Positions 1 to 8,712 of a stretch of 42,187 nucleotides of DNA are shown one piece after another. The DNA lies in the NCBI GenBank assembly GCA_905612305.1, contig CAJQRK010000055.1, forward strand, positions 1 through 42,187, given 5' to 3'. The stretch is from an uncultured Flavobacteriales bacterium (GTDB lineage Bacteria > Bacteroidota > Bacteroidia > Flavobacteriales > BACL11). The notes beneath the pieces are model-generated. The model worked only from the letters and a program-made list of their open reading frames with translations. It made no database searches and was not told the DNA's origin. The translations under genes were made by a program, and so were the position numbers. Each line of letters begins with the position of its first letter. Positions within the stretch are counted from its first letter, which is position 1.

Positions 1-2368
1 TCGGTGCTACGGTCCATGCTCTATATGAATTGTTATTTGGAGAACTTGGCTCTCCAAAATCATCAAATACATCAATCCAAATATTCGTAGTTAGATCTCC
101 GAAACAATCTAAATCCAAAACTGAATTAAGGACATCTAATGAGGCATTCATTGTTACGCCAGGGCCTACAACAACTGAATCTCTTAATGGATCACATCCA
201 TTGCGCTGTATTTCATACCAATAAGTTCCTGAAGTAAGACTGTCTAATATTGAAATTAGACAATTTGAATCATTTTGCAAATACGTTCCTGTTGTAAAGT
301 TTACATAGTTATCTACCCAAACTATTGATGTTAATTGTTGGCCATTTACGGAAGTTAATGTAATAACTCCAGGAGAATTATTACAAGCGACTACTACTGA
401 AACATCAACAATGATAGCCCCAGAATCAACTAAAATTGAATCAAGGAGAGAGCATCCTAAATCATCTGTAGCTGTAACAAGATACCAGCCATATACTAGA
501 CTAGGTATAGTATCAATGGCAGGGAAGAAAGTTGAAGATGGTACTGCACTATTCCCAAATGGTCCGGACCAAGCATATGTATAAGGGGGCGTTCCTCCTT
601 GTGTAATATTTATCCATGCTTGACCATTACCTAAGGCGCAATTTTCCAAATCTGCCCCCATAGTATGGATGAATGTATCTGGCTCATTTAAAAGAGCTGA
701 ATCTTCTGCCACACAACCACTCGAATCAATACCAAAAAAATTTGCGTAGCCGTTAGTATTAAAACCACAAACTGAATCTACCGAAGCAGTAGTTAATGAA
801 TTTTCATAATAATAAACTATTGGTGCAATTCCATTAGTAGGTGTTATATTCACTATACCATCACAAATTCCAGGGCAAGAAACATCAAAACCACTAGCAT
901 TTGGCACAATTGACGTACTTATTGAAAAAAGTGGAGGCTCATTAACAGTTACTGTAGTAGTAACCGAGGAACATCCTAAATCATCTGTAACTATGTAAGT
1001 GTAAGATCCAGAACAAGTGTCTGAAGCAATAATTGTATCTGGAGAAAAAGCAACTAATCCTAAGTAAGGTAAGCTATTGCCATATGGAGGTAAATTTCCT
1101 CCCTGAACATTGTCAATAGTTATTTCAGCATCACAAATACCAAAACAACTAGCATCAATTACGCTTACAGAAAAAGTGATAGGGTCTGGCTCTTCTAATA
1201 GAATGGGATCAGGATCTACAGTAGTTGCAGGACAGTTATTTGCATCTAGCACTTCTATTGTATAACTACCTGCACATTGATTAGGAAAGGTAGAGGCAGA
1301 CCCAAAAGGACCTCCGTTTGAATAAAGGTATGGTGCTCCTGAACCAGGTGAGTCAATAGAGACGGATATTATAATAAAACAATCTCCATTACAAGTATTT
1401 GACCCCAATGTATCTACTGTAGCTGTTAGCATTGGCGGATTTGTTAATGTAGTTGTATCGCTATTTATCTGACAATTATTATCATCTGTAATTACCGCAT
1501 AATATTGTCCTGGAGGTAAGACATTACCTGTAGGGTTTGACGTATTAGCCGGAACAATTGGAAGCCCAGTAACTGCATCAAACCATTCATATGTATAAGT
1601 ACCTGGTCCCGTACCTCCATTTACTGCAAGGCTTATTTGACCATCATCTTCATCGTAACAGGTGATTTGAGTGACGGTAGTATCAGAATTTAAAGTATCT
1701 GCTGCCGTAATATCAAAAGTACCAGTGAATGGACCACAATTAAAGAAGTCATCAAGTGTAACACTATACGACCCTGCAGATTGAGATGGAAAAGGAGCTG
1801 AAGCGCCACTATTAGGTACTATTATTGGCCCTTGTGAAGTGCCATTAGTTAAATCATTTAGTGTTACGGTGTATGGCGGGGTGAACCCTAATATGTTAAG
1901 CGTTACAACAGCTGTAGTGTCATACCAACAATTTAAAGTATCAGTTGTTATCCCTAATTGTATTGGATTAGGACCGAAAAGCCCTTGTGATTCACAATCA
2001 AAAATTAAAGGATCGGCAGGCGGGCAATCATTAGCTTGTCCTGTTGGATACGGCAAAGGATATGATTCATCAAGAAGTAAAACCCTGTAATTCCCAGCAA
2101 ATAATCCCGAAAAGGTATTAGAAGCTAGTATAGTGCTGTTGGTTATTAACCCACTTGGTATTTGTTGCCAAGTGCCTGTACTTTGCTCCGACTGCACCAG
2201 CACAATATAATTTACAGGTAATGGTTGACTTATATAAACAGTTAGCTCTCCTGTAGTGCCAGGGCATGATAAAACCTGGCTAATTACCAGAGAGTCTATA
2301 GTTTGCGCCTTTACATGAGCAGTTAACGCAAAAAAGAAGACGAATAAAAAAAGTATAAATCTTTTCAT
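1..2368 (-). CDS. Partial secreted SprB-repeat adhesin-like protein
   Basis: The minus strand is open from an ATG at 2368 to the window edge (789 codons, no stop), so the C-terminus is missing. The N-terminus is a signal peptide (basic MKR, a Phe/Leu-rich core, then HVKA before QT), so mature protein would begin with Gln. The rest is Thr/Ser/Asp/Cys-rich beta-type sequence with repeats of roughly 80-90 residues. Each starts around a motif such as CYDEDDG, CNGDC, CFGICDAEI, CPGICDG or CALGNGQ (near residues 237, 325, 407, 499 and 576), followed by a GGTPPYTYAW-like strand and ending with a D-x-x-x-C turn and EP. This is the pattern of SprB repeats, found in Bacteroidota surface adhesins that are usually exported by the type IX system and used in gliding or attachment. 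A T9SS sorting domain would lie outside the window, so export by T9SS is inferred. There is no gene on the plus strand here. Confidence 0.85.
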   Translation of the reverse strand, partial: MKRFILFLFVFFFALTAHVKAQTIDSLVISQVLSCPGTTGELTVYISQPLPVNYIVLVQSEQSTGTWQQIPSGLITNSTILASNTFSGLFAGNYRVLLLDESYPLPYPTGQANDCPPADPLIFDCESQGLFGPNPIQLGITTDTLNCWYDTTAVVTLNILGFTPPYTVTLNDLTNGTSQGPIIVPNSGASAPFPSQSAGSYSVTLDDFFNCGPFTGTFDITAADTLNSDTTVTQITCYDEDDGQISLAVNGGTGPGTYTYEWFDAVTGLPIVPANTSNPTGNVLPPGQYYAVITDDNNCQINSDTTTLTNPPMLTATVDTLGSNTCNGDCFIIISVSIDSPGSGAPYLYSNGGPFGSASTFPNQCAGSYTIEVLDANNCPATTVDPDPILLEEPDPITFSVSVIDASCFGICDAEITIDNVQGGNLPPYGNSLPYLGLVAFSPDTIIASDTCSGSYTYIVTDDLGCSSVTTTVTVNEPPLFSISTSIVPNASGFDVSCPGICDGIVNITPTNGIAPIVYYYENSLTTASVDSVCGFNTNGYANFFGIDSSGCVAEDSALLNEPDTFIHTMGADLENCALGNGQAWINITQGGTPPYTYAWSGPFGNSAVPSSTFFPAIDTIPSLVYGWYLVTATDDLGCSLLDSILVDSGAIIVDVSVVVACNNSPGVITLTSVNGQQLTSIVWVDNYVNFTTGTYLQNDSNCLISILDSLTSGTYWYEIQRNGCDPLRDSVVVGPGVTMNASLDVLNSVLDLDCFGDLTTNIWIDVFDDFGEPSSPNNNSYRAWTVAP

Positions 2369-2561
2369 TTATTGTATTTTAATATTAAAATTTTCCGCAA
2401 GATACAAATTTTTAACTTTTATTCTATTTACTACTGATAAAAATATATGAACATCTGTCTTTTAATTACTTGCAAAACAGCACTAATATTTAATATATTA
2501 TAGAATAACAGCAGTAACCTGATTAAGAATTAAAAAATAAAGAGTCTACAACAATAATTAT

Positions 2562-2579
2562 ATTGCTAAAAAAAGCAAT
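2562..2579. repeat. Short hairpin downstream of DUF420 gene
   Basis: Six-base inverted arms (ATTGCT and AGCAAT) around a six-base A loop, in the 243-bp gap between the DUF420 gene and the SprB-like gene. It lies just past the end of the minus-strand DUF420 gene. There is no clear T-run after the stem in that direction, so it is a weak terminator candidate at best. Confidence 0.3.
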
Positions 2580-2611
2580 TACCCCTTACCGTCTTAAGGA
2601 AGAATACTGAA

Positions 2612-3148
2612 TTACAAATACCACGGCGACATAAATACATAAACCAAAACGCCCGTAATAGCTACATACATCCATATAGGAAAAGTATACTTTACAATTG
2701 ATTTGTGTTTGGAAATCTCACCTGTCATTCCTCTATAAATTGAAAACATGGCTAATGGCAATACTAGTACAGAAAGTAAAATATGGGAAATCAAAATGAA
2801 AAAGTAAACATATCTAATCACTCCTACTCCTCCAAAATGAACAGGTGTGTTAGTTAACTTTGAAGTCACATAGGAAACTAAAAATACAGATGATAATACA
2901 AAAGCAGATAGCATAGCCGCTTTGTGCAAATTAGTTTTTTTATTTTTTATCAAGATAAAGCCAGTAAACAATAACACTGCTGTTGAGCCATTCAAAATAG
3001 CATGAAAAAAGGGCAATGAGCTGAAATGAATGGTTTCTGATTCTATATGAAAAACATCTGGCAACAACATTAATAAAGCAACCGCAATTGGTATAATTAC
3101 TGACAAAGCAATAATTAATGGCACAAACAAAGAGTCTTGTTTTTTCAT
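2612..3148 (-). CDS. DUF420 family membrane protein, CtaM-like oxidase assembly factor
   Basis: 178 residues with about five hydrophobic helices and the family's scattered histidines: FFHAILNG near residue 48, NLHKAAML near 73, HFGG near 104, SHILLS near 121 and KHKS near 148. DUF420 proteins include staphylococcal CtaM, which is needed for heme-A-type oxidase biogenesis. In Bacteroidota they usually sit with cox and heme O synthase genes, as here, where the gene begins 5 nt after the heme O synthase stop. The family assignment is strong from sequence and context. The exact role in this organism is inferred. Confidence 0.8.
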   Translation of the reverse strand: MKKQDSLFVPLIIALSVIIPIAVALLMLLPDVFHIESETIHFSSLPFFHAILNGSTAVLLFTGFILIKNKKTNLHKAAMLSAFVLSSVFLVSYVTSKLTNTPVHFGGVGVIRYVYFFILISHILLSVLVLPLAMFSIYRGMTGEISKHKSIVKYTFPIWMYVAITGVLVYVFMSPWYL

Positions 3149-3153
3149 TTTAT

Positions 3154-4005
3154 TTATTGAATTAAAAATTTATCTAACATGTATATTATTTGCATTAAGG
3201 GTAGGTAGGCAAAAGAACTTAGCATTAATTGCTTTGCGGTAACATCATCACAGTTTTGATATAATTTTATGGCTTTTAAAGTAAACCATACTCCCAATAC
3301 AAATACTATAACCGACCCATAAACTGACAGGGTTAATAATGGGACTTCCCGAAGAAAAGGAATAATAGAAATTAGTGTCATTATAACAGATGTAATTACC
3401 GCGATAAATGCAGGGTATTTACCTTTTTCTCCGCCAATCATCATTTTAAATCCTGCCTTCTTATATTCCCCGTCAAGCACCCAGGCAATAGCGATAAAGT
3501 GAGGGTATTGCCAAAAAAACTGAATTGCAAAAAGTACACCTGCCGCAAAACCAAAATTATCAGTTGCTGCAACAAAACCAAGTAAAAAAGGAATGGCTCC
3601 TGGAATAGCGCCCACTGTAATTGCAAAAGGTGAAATCCTTTTTAAGGGGGTGTATACCAAAACATAAAGCGCCATGGAAAGCAGCCCAAATGCCCCTGAC
3701 TTTGACATTAAACCAAAAAAGCTTCCTTGAGGGTTAATATGGTTAAGCGTATAAATGCCTAAAGCACTAATTATTATTGAAAATATAAGTGCTTGCCATA
3801 ACGATAAATTTCCCATTGGCAAAGGGCGTACAGCAGTGCGCTCCATAAATTTATCGTGCTTGCGTTCCAATACTTGATTAAAACCATTAGCAGCTCCTGT
3901 CACCAAGAAACCGCCAACAATTAATAAGCTAAAAGTAGTAATTTCAAAAGTAGTGACTCCTAACAAATACCCTATTGTAGCTGAAAATACAACCGTAATT
4001 GACAA
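3154..4005 (-). CDS. cyoE: Protoheme IX farnesyltransferase (heme O synthase)
   Basis: UbiA-type polytopic membrane enzyme that adds a farnesyl group to heme B to make heme O for the terminal oxidase. The first Asp-rich prenyl-diphosphate-binding region is clear (NGFNQVLERKHDKFMERT followed by RPLP, about residues 41-63). The second conserved loop carries YTPLKRIS and DGEYKKAGFKMM. Seven to eight membrane helices are visible. The start is uncertain: the first standard start codon in frame is TTG at 4005, but the same frame stays open upstream to about 4073 and encodes family-like sequence (KYYGQLLKFK just before LSITVVFSA) with no ATG, GTG or TTG. The real start is probably a rare codon (ATT or CTG around 4047-4053). 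The gene lies between the bacilliredoxin and DUF420 genes and is probably cotranscribed with both. Confidence 0.9.
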   Translation of the reverse strand: MSITVVFSATIGYLLGVTTFEITTFSLLIVGGFLVTGAANGFNQVLERKHDKFMERTAVRPLPMGNLSLWQALIFSIIISALGIYTLNHINPQGSFFGLMSKSGAFGLLSMALYVLVYTPLKRISPFAITVGAIPGAIPFLLGFVAATDNFGFAAGVLFAIQFFWQYPHFIAIAWVLDGEYKKAGFKMMIGGEKGKYPAFIAVITSVIMTLISIIPFLREVPLLTLSVYGSVIVFVLGVWFTLKAIKLYQNCDDVTAKQLMLSSFAYLPLMQIIYMLDKFLIQ

Positions 4006-4061
4006 CTTAAATTTTAACAGTTGCCCATAATATTTTAAATTTGAAATCAGAATTTTGCTAC

Positions 4062-4475
4062 TTAGCAGATGTTGTCAAAACAATCTTTTAAATTATCAGC
4101 AATCATTTCGGCTGACCTTCCTTCAATATGATGACGCTCGATACAGTGCACTAATTTCCCGTCCTTAAACACAGCAATAGCTGGTGATGAAGGAGGAAAT
4201 GGCGCCATGTATTCTCTAGCCTTGGTAGTTGCGTCTATATCTTGTCCTGCAAAAACAGTTGCAAAAGTATCTACTTTATTTTCAAACTGAGTTGTCATTT
4301 TTACAGCCGGACGTGCATTACCTGCCGCACAACCACACACTGAATTCACCATTACTAAAACAGTTCCTTCTTTTTTATCTAATAATTCTGATACAGCTTC
4401 AGGAGTTCTTAAGGCAATAAAGCCAACTGAAGTTAAATCTTCACGCATAGGCGCACACATTTCTTCTGGATACAT
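4062..4475 (-). CDS. Bacilliredoxin, BrxA/BrxB (YphP/YqiW) family
   Basis: 137 residues, the usual family length. The thioredoxin-like fold carries the diagnostic Cys-Gly-Cys (residues 47-49, in NSVCGCAAGNARP) and begins MYPEEMCAPMREDL, typical of the family. The C-terminal CFDNIC pair is also seen in relatives. Characterised members in Firmicutes remove bacillithiol from oxidised proteins; many Bacteroidota carry the protein too. It is first in a probable operon with heme O synthase and DUF420, with its own TAnnTTTG element 17 nt upstream. Function beyond thiol redox chemistry is inferred. Confidence 0.9.
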   Translation of the reverse strand: MYPEEMCAPMREDLTSVGFIALRTPEAVSELLDKKEGTVLVMVNSVCGCAAGNARPAVKMTTQFENKVDTFATVFAGQDIDATTKAREYMAPFPPSSPAIAVFKDGKLVHCIERHHIEGRSAEMIADNLKDCFDNIC

Positions 4476-4492
4476 AATTGTAATTTTTTTTA

Positions 4493-4500
4493 CAAAAATA
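4493..4500 (-). promoter_or_regulatory. Bacteroidota -7 promoter element for bacilliredoxin operon
   Basis: Perfect TAnnTTTG match (TATTTTTG on the minus strand) 17 nt before the bacilliredoxin ATG, inside the 32-bp gap after tadA. It suggests that this operon has its own promoter. No convincing -33 TTTG box was seen. Confidence 0.6.
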
Positions 4501-4507
4501 CTCTTAT

Positions 4508-4954
4508 TTATCTTTTACTTTTAAAAAAATTGGATAATAATTTTGTGCATTCTTCTTGCAATAAACCCCTCGCGATTTCGGTTTTTGGGTGTAGGATATT
4601 TTCTGCTAAAGAGGAAAAGCCTCTTTTTTCATCCTTTGCCCCATAAACTACCTTTTTGAGCTGTGTCCAATAAGCTGCCCCCCCACACATTACACAAGGT
4701 TCAAGGGTAACATAAAGCGTGCATTCGTTTAGGTATTTTCCTCCCAAATAATCAGCTGCTGAAGTAAACGCTTGCATCTCAGCATGGGCGGTGACATCAT
4801 TTAAAGTCTCTGTAAAGTTATGAGCACGAGCTATAATCTGATTTTCACAAACTATAACAGCTCCAACGGGGACCTCATCTTTATCGTATGCTTTTTGTGC
4901 TTCTTTCAAAGCTTCAGTCATAAAATAAGTATCATCAAAAGGATTTATTTCCAT
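4508..4954 (-). CDS. tadA: tRNA-specific adenosine(34) deaminase
   Basis: 148 residues. Cytidine/deoxycytidylate deaminase fold with the zinc-binding and catalytic HAE at residues 57-59 and PCVMC at 86-90. It converts A34 to inosine in tRNA-Arg(ACG). The ATG at 4954 (MEINPFDD) is chosen because it gives the normal family N-terminus. An upstream in-frame ATG at 4996 would add 14 unrelated residues and would cross the predicted promoter. A perfect -7 element lies only 4 nt before the chosen ATG, so the mRNA is probably leaderless. The gene is divergent from aspS with 57 bp between starts. Confidence 0.92.
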   Translation of the reverse strand: MEINPFDDTYFMTEALKEAQKAYDKDEVPVGAVIVCENQIIARAHNFTETLNDVTAHAEMQAFTSAADYLGGKYLNECTLYVTLEPCVMCGGAAYWTQLKKVVYGAKDEKRGFSSLAENILHPKTEIARGLLQEECTKLLSNFFKSKR

Positions 4955-4958
4955 AGCG

Positions 4959-4966
4959 CAAAGATA
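4959..4966 (-). promoter_or_regulatory. -7 promoter element of tadA
   Basis: Perfect TAnnTTTG (TATCTTTG, minus strand) with only 4 nt between it and the tadA ATG. In this phylum transcription starts a few nucleotides after TTTG, so the start site would fall at or next to the AUG. Confidence 0.6.
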
Positions 4967-5011
4967 ACTAACACAATTAGTTTTGTAATTTCGCAACTAA
5001 ATAATTTAAAA

Positions 5012-6757
5012 ATGTTAAGAACACACAATTGCGGTATATTAAACATTAATCATGTTAACCAAGAAGTAACCCTAAGCGGATGGGTGCAAAAAACAAGAGA
5101 TTTAGGAGGAATGACTTTTTTAGATTTGCGTGATAGATACGGAATTACTCAATTGGCATTTAACATGGATGTAAATACTGATTTATGTACGGAAGCCAGA
5201 AAATTAGGCCGTGAATTTGTGATTCAAATAACAGGAAAAGTAGTAGAAAGAGAAAGCAAAAACAAGAACATACCAACAGGAGAGATTGAAATTGAGATTA
5301 GTAGATTCACAATACTAAACAGATCAAAAACACCACCTTTTACTATTGAAAACGAAACAGATGGTGGAGAAGAAATAAGAATGAAGTATCGTTACCTAGA
5401 CATAAGAAGAAATCCAATAAAAGGAAACTTACTGCTAAGACATCAGGTGTCAAAAGCAACACGAAATTATTTAGACAACCAAGGGTTTATTGAGGTGGAA
5501 ACACCTTACTTAATAAAATCCACACCTGAAGGAGCAAGGGATTTTGTAGTGCCAAGTAGAATGAATGAAAAGCAGTTTTACGCATTACCACAATCGCCAC
5601 AAACTTTTAAGCAATTGCTTATGGTAGGTGGAATTGATAAATATTATCAAATTGTAAAGTGTTTTAGAGATGAAGATTTGCGTGCCGACCGTCAGCCAGA
5701 ATTTACTCAAATTGACTGTGAAATGTCATTTATTGAACAAGAAGATATCCTGAATATGTTTGAAGGATTAACTCGCCATTTACTAAAAGAAGTAAAAGGA
5801 GTTGAGCTGAATGAATTCCCAAGAATAACTTATGATACTGCAATGAAGCTCTATGGTTCGGACAAACCAGATATTCGTTTTGACATGCAGTTTGTAGAAA
5901 TGAATGACCTATCCCAAGGAAAAGGTTTTGGGGTGTTTGACAATGCTGAACTTGTAGTTGCTATTAATACAAAAGGATGTGCTAGCTACACAAGGAAACA
6001 ATTAGATGCCTTGGTAAATTTTGTAAAAACTCCACAAGTTGGAGCAACAGGACTTATCTATTGCAAGTATAATGAGGACGGAACATCAAAATCAACTGTA
6101 GATAAGTTTTTTGATGAAGATGCTAGAAAAGCTTGGGCCAAAAAAGCAGCTTGTGAAAATGGTGACTTACTACTAATAATGGCAGGGGGTACAGACAAAA
6201 CTAGAAAGGCTTTAGGAACTTTACGACTACACTTAGCTGAGGAATTAGGGCTTAGAAATCCGGAAGTATTTGCCCCATTATGGGTCTTGGATTTCCCTTT
6301 ATTGGAATGGGATGAAGACAGTGAAAGATACCATGCCATGCACCACCCGTTTACCTCACCAAAGCCAGAAGATATTGCAAAACTAGACACTGACCCAGCG
6401 GCAGTGCGTGCCAATGCTTATGATCTTGTTATCAACGGAAACGAAATAGGTGGTGGAAGTATAAGAATACACGATAAAGCTTTACAACAGCTCATGTTTA
6501 AGCATTTAGGGTTTAGTGAAGAACAGGCAAAAGAACAATTCGGATTTTTGATGGAAGCCTTTGAATATGGAGCACCACCACATGGAGGTGTTGCCTTTGG
6601 ATTTGATCGTTTATGTGCGATAATGGGTGGGCAAGAAAGCATCCGTGATTTTATTGCATTCCCAAAAAACAATTCAGGTAGAGATGTGATGATTGACTCG
6701 CCATCCTATATTGATGAAGTGCAATTAAAGGAATTAAATATTACCTTAGGAGATTAG
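5012..6757 (+). CDS. aspS: Aspartate--tRNA ligase
   Basis: 581 residues from the ATG at 5012, the normal bacterial AspRS length. N-terminal OB-fold anticodon-binding domain (about residues 1-110, including [20 protein letters not shown]). Then the class II catalytic core with motif 2 ([19 protein letters not shown]), the bacterial GAD insertion, and motif 3 ([10 protein letters not shown]). It charges tRNA-Asp in the cytoplasm. The frame is open further upstream, but residues encoded there are not family-like and overlap divergent tadA, so the later ATG is preferred. A near-match promoter element (TAATTTCG at 4986-4993) precedes it. It ends 16 bp from the convergent oxidase operon. Confidence 0.97.
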   Translation: MLRTHNCGILNINHVNQEVTLSGWVQKTRDLGGMTFLDLRDRYGITQLAFNMDVNTDLCTEARKLGREFVIQITGKVVERESKNKNIPTGEIEIEISRFTILNRSKTPPFTIENETDGGEEIRMKYRYLDIRRNPIKGNLLLRHQVSKATRNYLDNQGFIEVETPYLIKSTPEGARDFVVPSRMNEKQFYALPQSPQTFKQLLMVGGIDKYYQIVKCFRDEDLRADRQPEFTQIDCEMSFIEQEDILNMFEGLTRHLLKEVKGVELNEFPRITYDTAMKLYGSDKPDIRFDMQFVEMNDLSQGKGFGVFDNAELVVAINTKGCASYTRKQLDALVNFVKTPQVGATGLIYCKYNEDGTSKSTVDKFFDEDARKAWAKKAACENGDLLLIMAGGTDKTRKALGTLRLHLAEELGLRNPEVFAPLWVLDFPLLEWDEDSERYHAMHHPFTSPKPEDIAKLDTDPAAVRANAYDLVINGNEIGGGSIRIHDKALQQLMFKHLGFSEEQAKEQFGFLMEAFEYGAPPHGGVAFGFDRLCAIMGGQESIRDFIAFPKNNSGRDVMIDSPSYIDEVQLKELNITLGD

Positions 6758-6773
6758 TTGTTTGAAAAAAAAT

Positions 6774-7007
6774 CTAAGCAGTCTGCGTTTTTCTTTTCTG
6801 TAAATAGAAGAATAGTGCAAAAAGGAAAACGGCAAGATAAGGCATAGACATTAGAAATAAAATACCATCATTTAAACCCGCCGCCTTAGTGTCTCCTGAT
6901 TCCAAATTAGCCTCAACAACAGCCTTACACATTGCACATTGACCAATGCTAAGAGAATTAAAACAAGTCATTAAAATGACTAAAAAAAATAATCTAATCT
7001 TTATCAT
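6774..7007 (-). CDS. Small CxxC membrane protein of the cox operon
   Basis: 77 residues. A signal-peptide-like N-terminus (MIKIRLFFLVILMTCFNSLSIG) would be cut before QCAMCKAVVEAN, leaving a glutamine followed by a CxxC pair at the mature N-terminus. A membrane helix at about residues 48-69 (ILFLMSMPYLAVFLFALFFY) and a basic tail follow. Its reading frame overlaps the end of sco by 14 bp, so it is translationally coupled to the oxidase operon. Similar short proteins with a QCAMCK motif occur, to my knowledge, next to SCO and DUF420 genes in other Bacteroidota, with no named function. A periplasmic copper or thiol role in oxidase assembly is inference from the CxxC and the context. Confidence 0.8.
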   Translation of the reverse strand: MIKIRLFFLVILMTCFNSLSIGQCAMCKAVVEANLESGDTKAAGLNDGILFLMSMPYLAVFLFALFFYLQKRKTQTA

Positions 7008-7674
7008 TTTTTAAAGGTCTTTTGTATTCTGCCATTAGAACATTAATATCATTAATCAGGTCCTTCATCTGGACTTCATTAGTGCCATCATAAGCACCAA
7101 CAGCATTTCCATTTTTATCAATTCCAGATCTAACTCTTCCCTGTTTGTCAATTAGAATAAAATATTCTGAATGTAAAAATCCTCCAGGAGCTAATGAATC
7201 AACACTAGCATTAACAAAATAGTTTGCTGCTGATTCGTATAATTCATCTTTATCTCCCGTCACAAAATCCCAATTAGATAAATTAATATTAATATTTTTT
7301 TGTTGCATTAAACTAACATAACTACTCAACTTTTCTGGATTGTCATTGTCCGGATCAACAGTATGAGATAAAAACCTGATATTAGGAAATACACTAAGTT
7401 TATCTTGTAAATAAGACATATTTCTTGTCATTATTGGACAAATAGAAGGGCAAGATGTAAAGAAGAAATTTGCCACATATATTGATCCTGTTAAACTATC
7501 CTTAGTAATGGTGTCATTATCTTGATTGATAAAACTAAAATCATCAATACTATAATCAGCTTCTCCTATAACCTCTAATTTGATAAAATTATTATATCCC
7601 CTAGTTATATAAAAGTACATGATAGCCGGCAAAACCAATAATAAAAAAAGAAGTGTTATTTTTTCTAACTTCAT
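6994..7674 (-). CDS. SCO1/SenC family copper chaperone
   Basis: 226 residues with an N-terminal membrane anchor (about 5-23) and a thioredoxin-like periplasmic domain. The copper site is complete: Cys75 and Cys79 in TSCPSICP, and His168 in GGFLHSEYF. SCO proteins deliver copper to, or reduce, the CuA centre of subunit II of cytochrome oxidase. It lies 13 nt after the subunit IV gene in the cox operon, which fits that role. Confidence 0.93.
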   Translation of the reverse strand: MKLEKITLLFLLLVLPAIMYFYITRGYNNFIKLEVIGEADYSIDDFSFINQDNDTITKDSLTGSIYVANFFFTSCPSICPIMTRNMSYLQDKLSVFPNIRFLSHTVDPDNDNPEKLSSYVSLMQQKNININLSNWDFVTGDKDELYESAANYFVNASVDSLAPGGFLHSEYFILIDKQGRVRSGIDKNGNAVGAYDGTNEVQMKDLINDINVLMAEYKRPLKNDKD

Positions 7675-7687
7675 AGTATTTAAATTC

Positions 7688-8008
7688 CTAAAGCATTAAA
7701 TAGGCATACGCCCCTTCACTTAAAACAATAAATAACAAGTAAGGGACAAGTATAATTGCTGGCAATAATATTGTCCATTTTAAAGTTACCTCTTCATGCC
7801 CTAAGTGCATAAATTGCAAAACTATATATGCTGCTTTTACTAAAGTTAAAACAATAAATATATGATTTAATAATTTTGTTCCTAAAAAGATTGTATCTAC
7901 TAAAAATGATGGCTTTATTATACCAAGAGCAACTTCAAATGTTGTGATGAATAATAATATCCAAAACACTTTCCAAATCCACCAGTTTCCTTTTGTTTCG
8001 CTTGCCAT
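7688..8008 (-). CDS. Cytochrome c oxidase subunit IV family protein
   Basis: 106 residues with three predicted membrane helices (about 13-31, 42-65 and 75-103). The middle helix ends in YIVLQFMHLGHE, typical of the short bacterial subunit IV of aa3/caa3 oxidases. It probably stabilises the oxidase complex and has no catalytic residues. It sits 17 nt after the second subunit III gene and before sco, the normal place in Bacteroidota oxidase operons. Confidence 0.85.
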   Translation of the reverse strand: MASETKGNWWIWKVFWILLFITTFEVALGIIKPSFLVDTIFLGTKLLNHIFIVLTLVKAAYIVLQFMHLGHEEVTLKWTILLPAIILVPYLLFIVLSEGAYAYLML

Positions 8009-8025
8009 AATAATTTATTTTTTAA

Positions 8026-8694
8026 TTATACTAAGTAGAAGAATGTAAATACAAATACCCAAACTAAATCAACAAAATGCCAATACAATCCTACTTTTTC
8101 TACCATCTCATAATGTCCTCTTTTTTCATAAGTTCCTTTAATTACATTAATCAAAATTATAATTAATATAACTACTCCACTAAATACATGGAATCCATGA
8201 AAGCCTGTGATAAAGAAAAAATAATCAGCAAATAATGGCAGCCCGTAAGGGTTACTAATCAATGTAGCGGGTACTCCATCCAAACCATGAATAAAATGAC
8301 TCCACTCCCATGCTTGTGAGCCTAAGAAAATAGCCCCCCCTACAATTGTTAACGAAAGCCAAAGTATTACTTTGTTCTTTTCCATTTTATGGCCATAATT
8401 TACCGCCAATACCATTGTTACCGAACTCATGATAAGAATAAAGGTCATTAGTGCTACAAACAACAAAGGATGATCTCCATGTAAAAACGGGAAATGAGTA
8501 AAAACATCTTCAGCTATTGGCCAACTATCCTGATACTTAAAACGACTAAACCCATAAGATGCTAAAAAAGCAGAAAATGTCAAGGTATCCGTTATTAAGA
8601 AAAACCACATCATTAATTTTCCATAACTTGCTTTGTAAGGCAAGTCACCTCCTTTCCATGCGGGCTTATGATCTTTTATTAATGCTTGATCCAT
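8026..8694 (-). CDS. Cytochrome c oxidase subunit III (second copy)
   Basis: 222 residues, about five to six membrane helices. Hallmarks of subunit III are present: a glutamate in a membrane helix (SQAWEWSHF), ITGFHGFHVFSG, and the C-terminal YWHFVDLVWVFVF. It is the more canonical of the two adjacent subunit III genes. It follows the first copy after 18 nt. Subunit III flanks the catalytic subunit and supports its stability and proton uptake. Confidence 0.93.
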   Translation of the reverse strand: MDQALIKDHKPAWKGGDLPYKASYGKLMMWFFLITDTLTFSAFLASYGFSRFKYQDSWPIAEDVFTHFPFLHGDHPLLFVALMTFILIMSSVTMVLAVNYGHKMEKNKVILWLSLTIVGGAIFLGSQAWEWSHFIHGLDGVPATLISNPYGLPLFADYFFFITGFHGFHVFSGVVILIIILINVIKGTYEKRGHYEMVEKVGLYWHFVDLVWVFVFTFFYLV

Positions 8695-8712
8695 AGTTTT
8701 TAATTTATTAAT

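Noticed and set aside
1839-2090. Plus-strand 83-codon reading frame
   Set aside because: It is antisense to the SprB-repeat gene, whose minus-strand frame is open over the whole region and has clear repeats.
1-2368. CRISPR-like or DNA-level tandem repeats in the SprB-like gene
   Set aside because: The repeats are at the protein level and too diverged in DNA; there are no short identical repeats with even spacers, here or elsewhere in the window.
2562-2579. Rho-independent terminator of the DUF420 operon
   Set aside because: The hairpin is short and lacks a T-run on the correct side, so it is listed only as a weak repeat.
4820-5011. N-terminal extension of aspS (64 extra residues)
   Set aside because: The added residues are not AspRS-like and run antisense through tadA; the ATG at 5012 gives the standard length.
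6058-6672. Minus-strand reading frames of 118 and 84 codons
   Set aside because: Both are shadows inside aspS, without recognisable domains.
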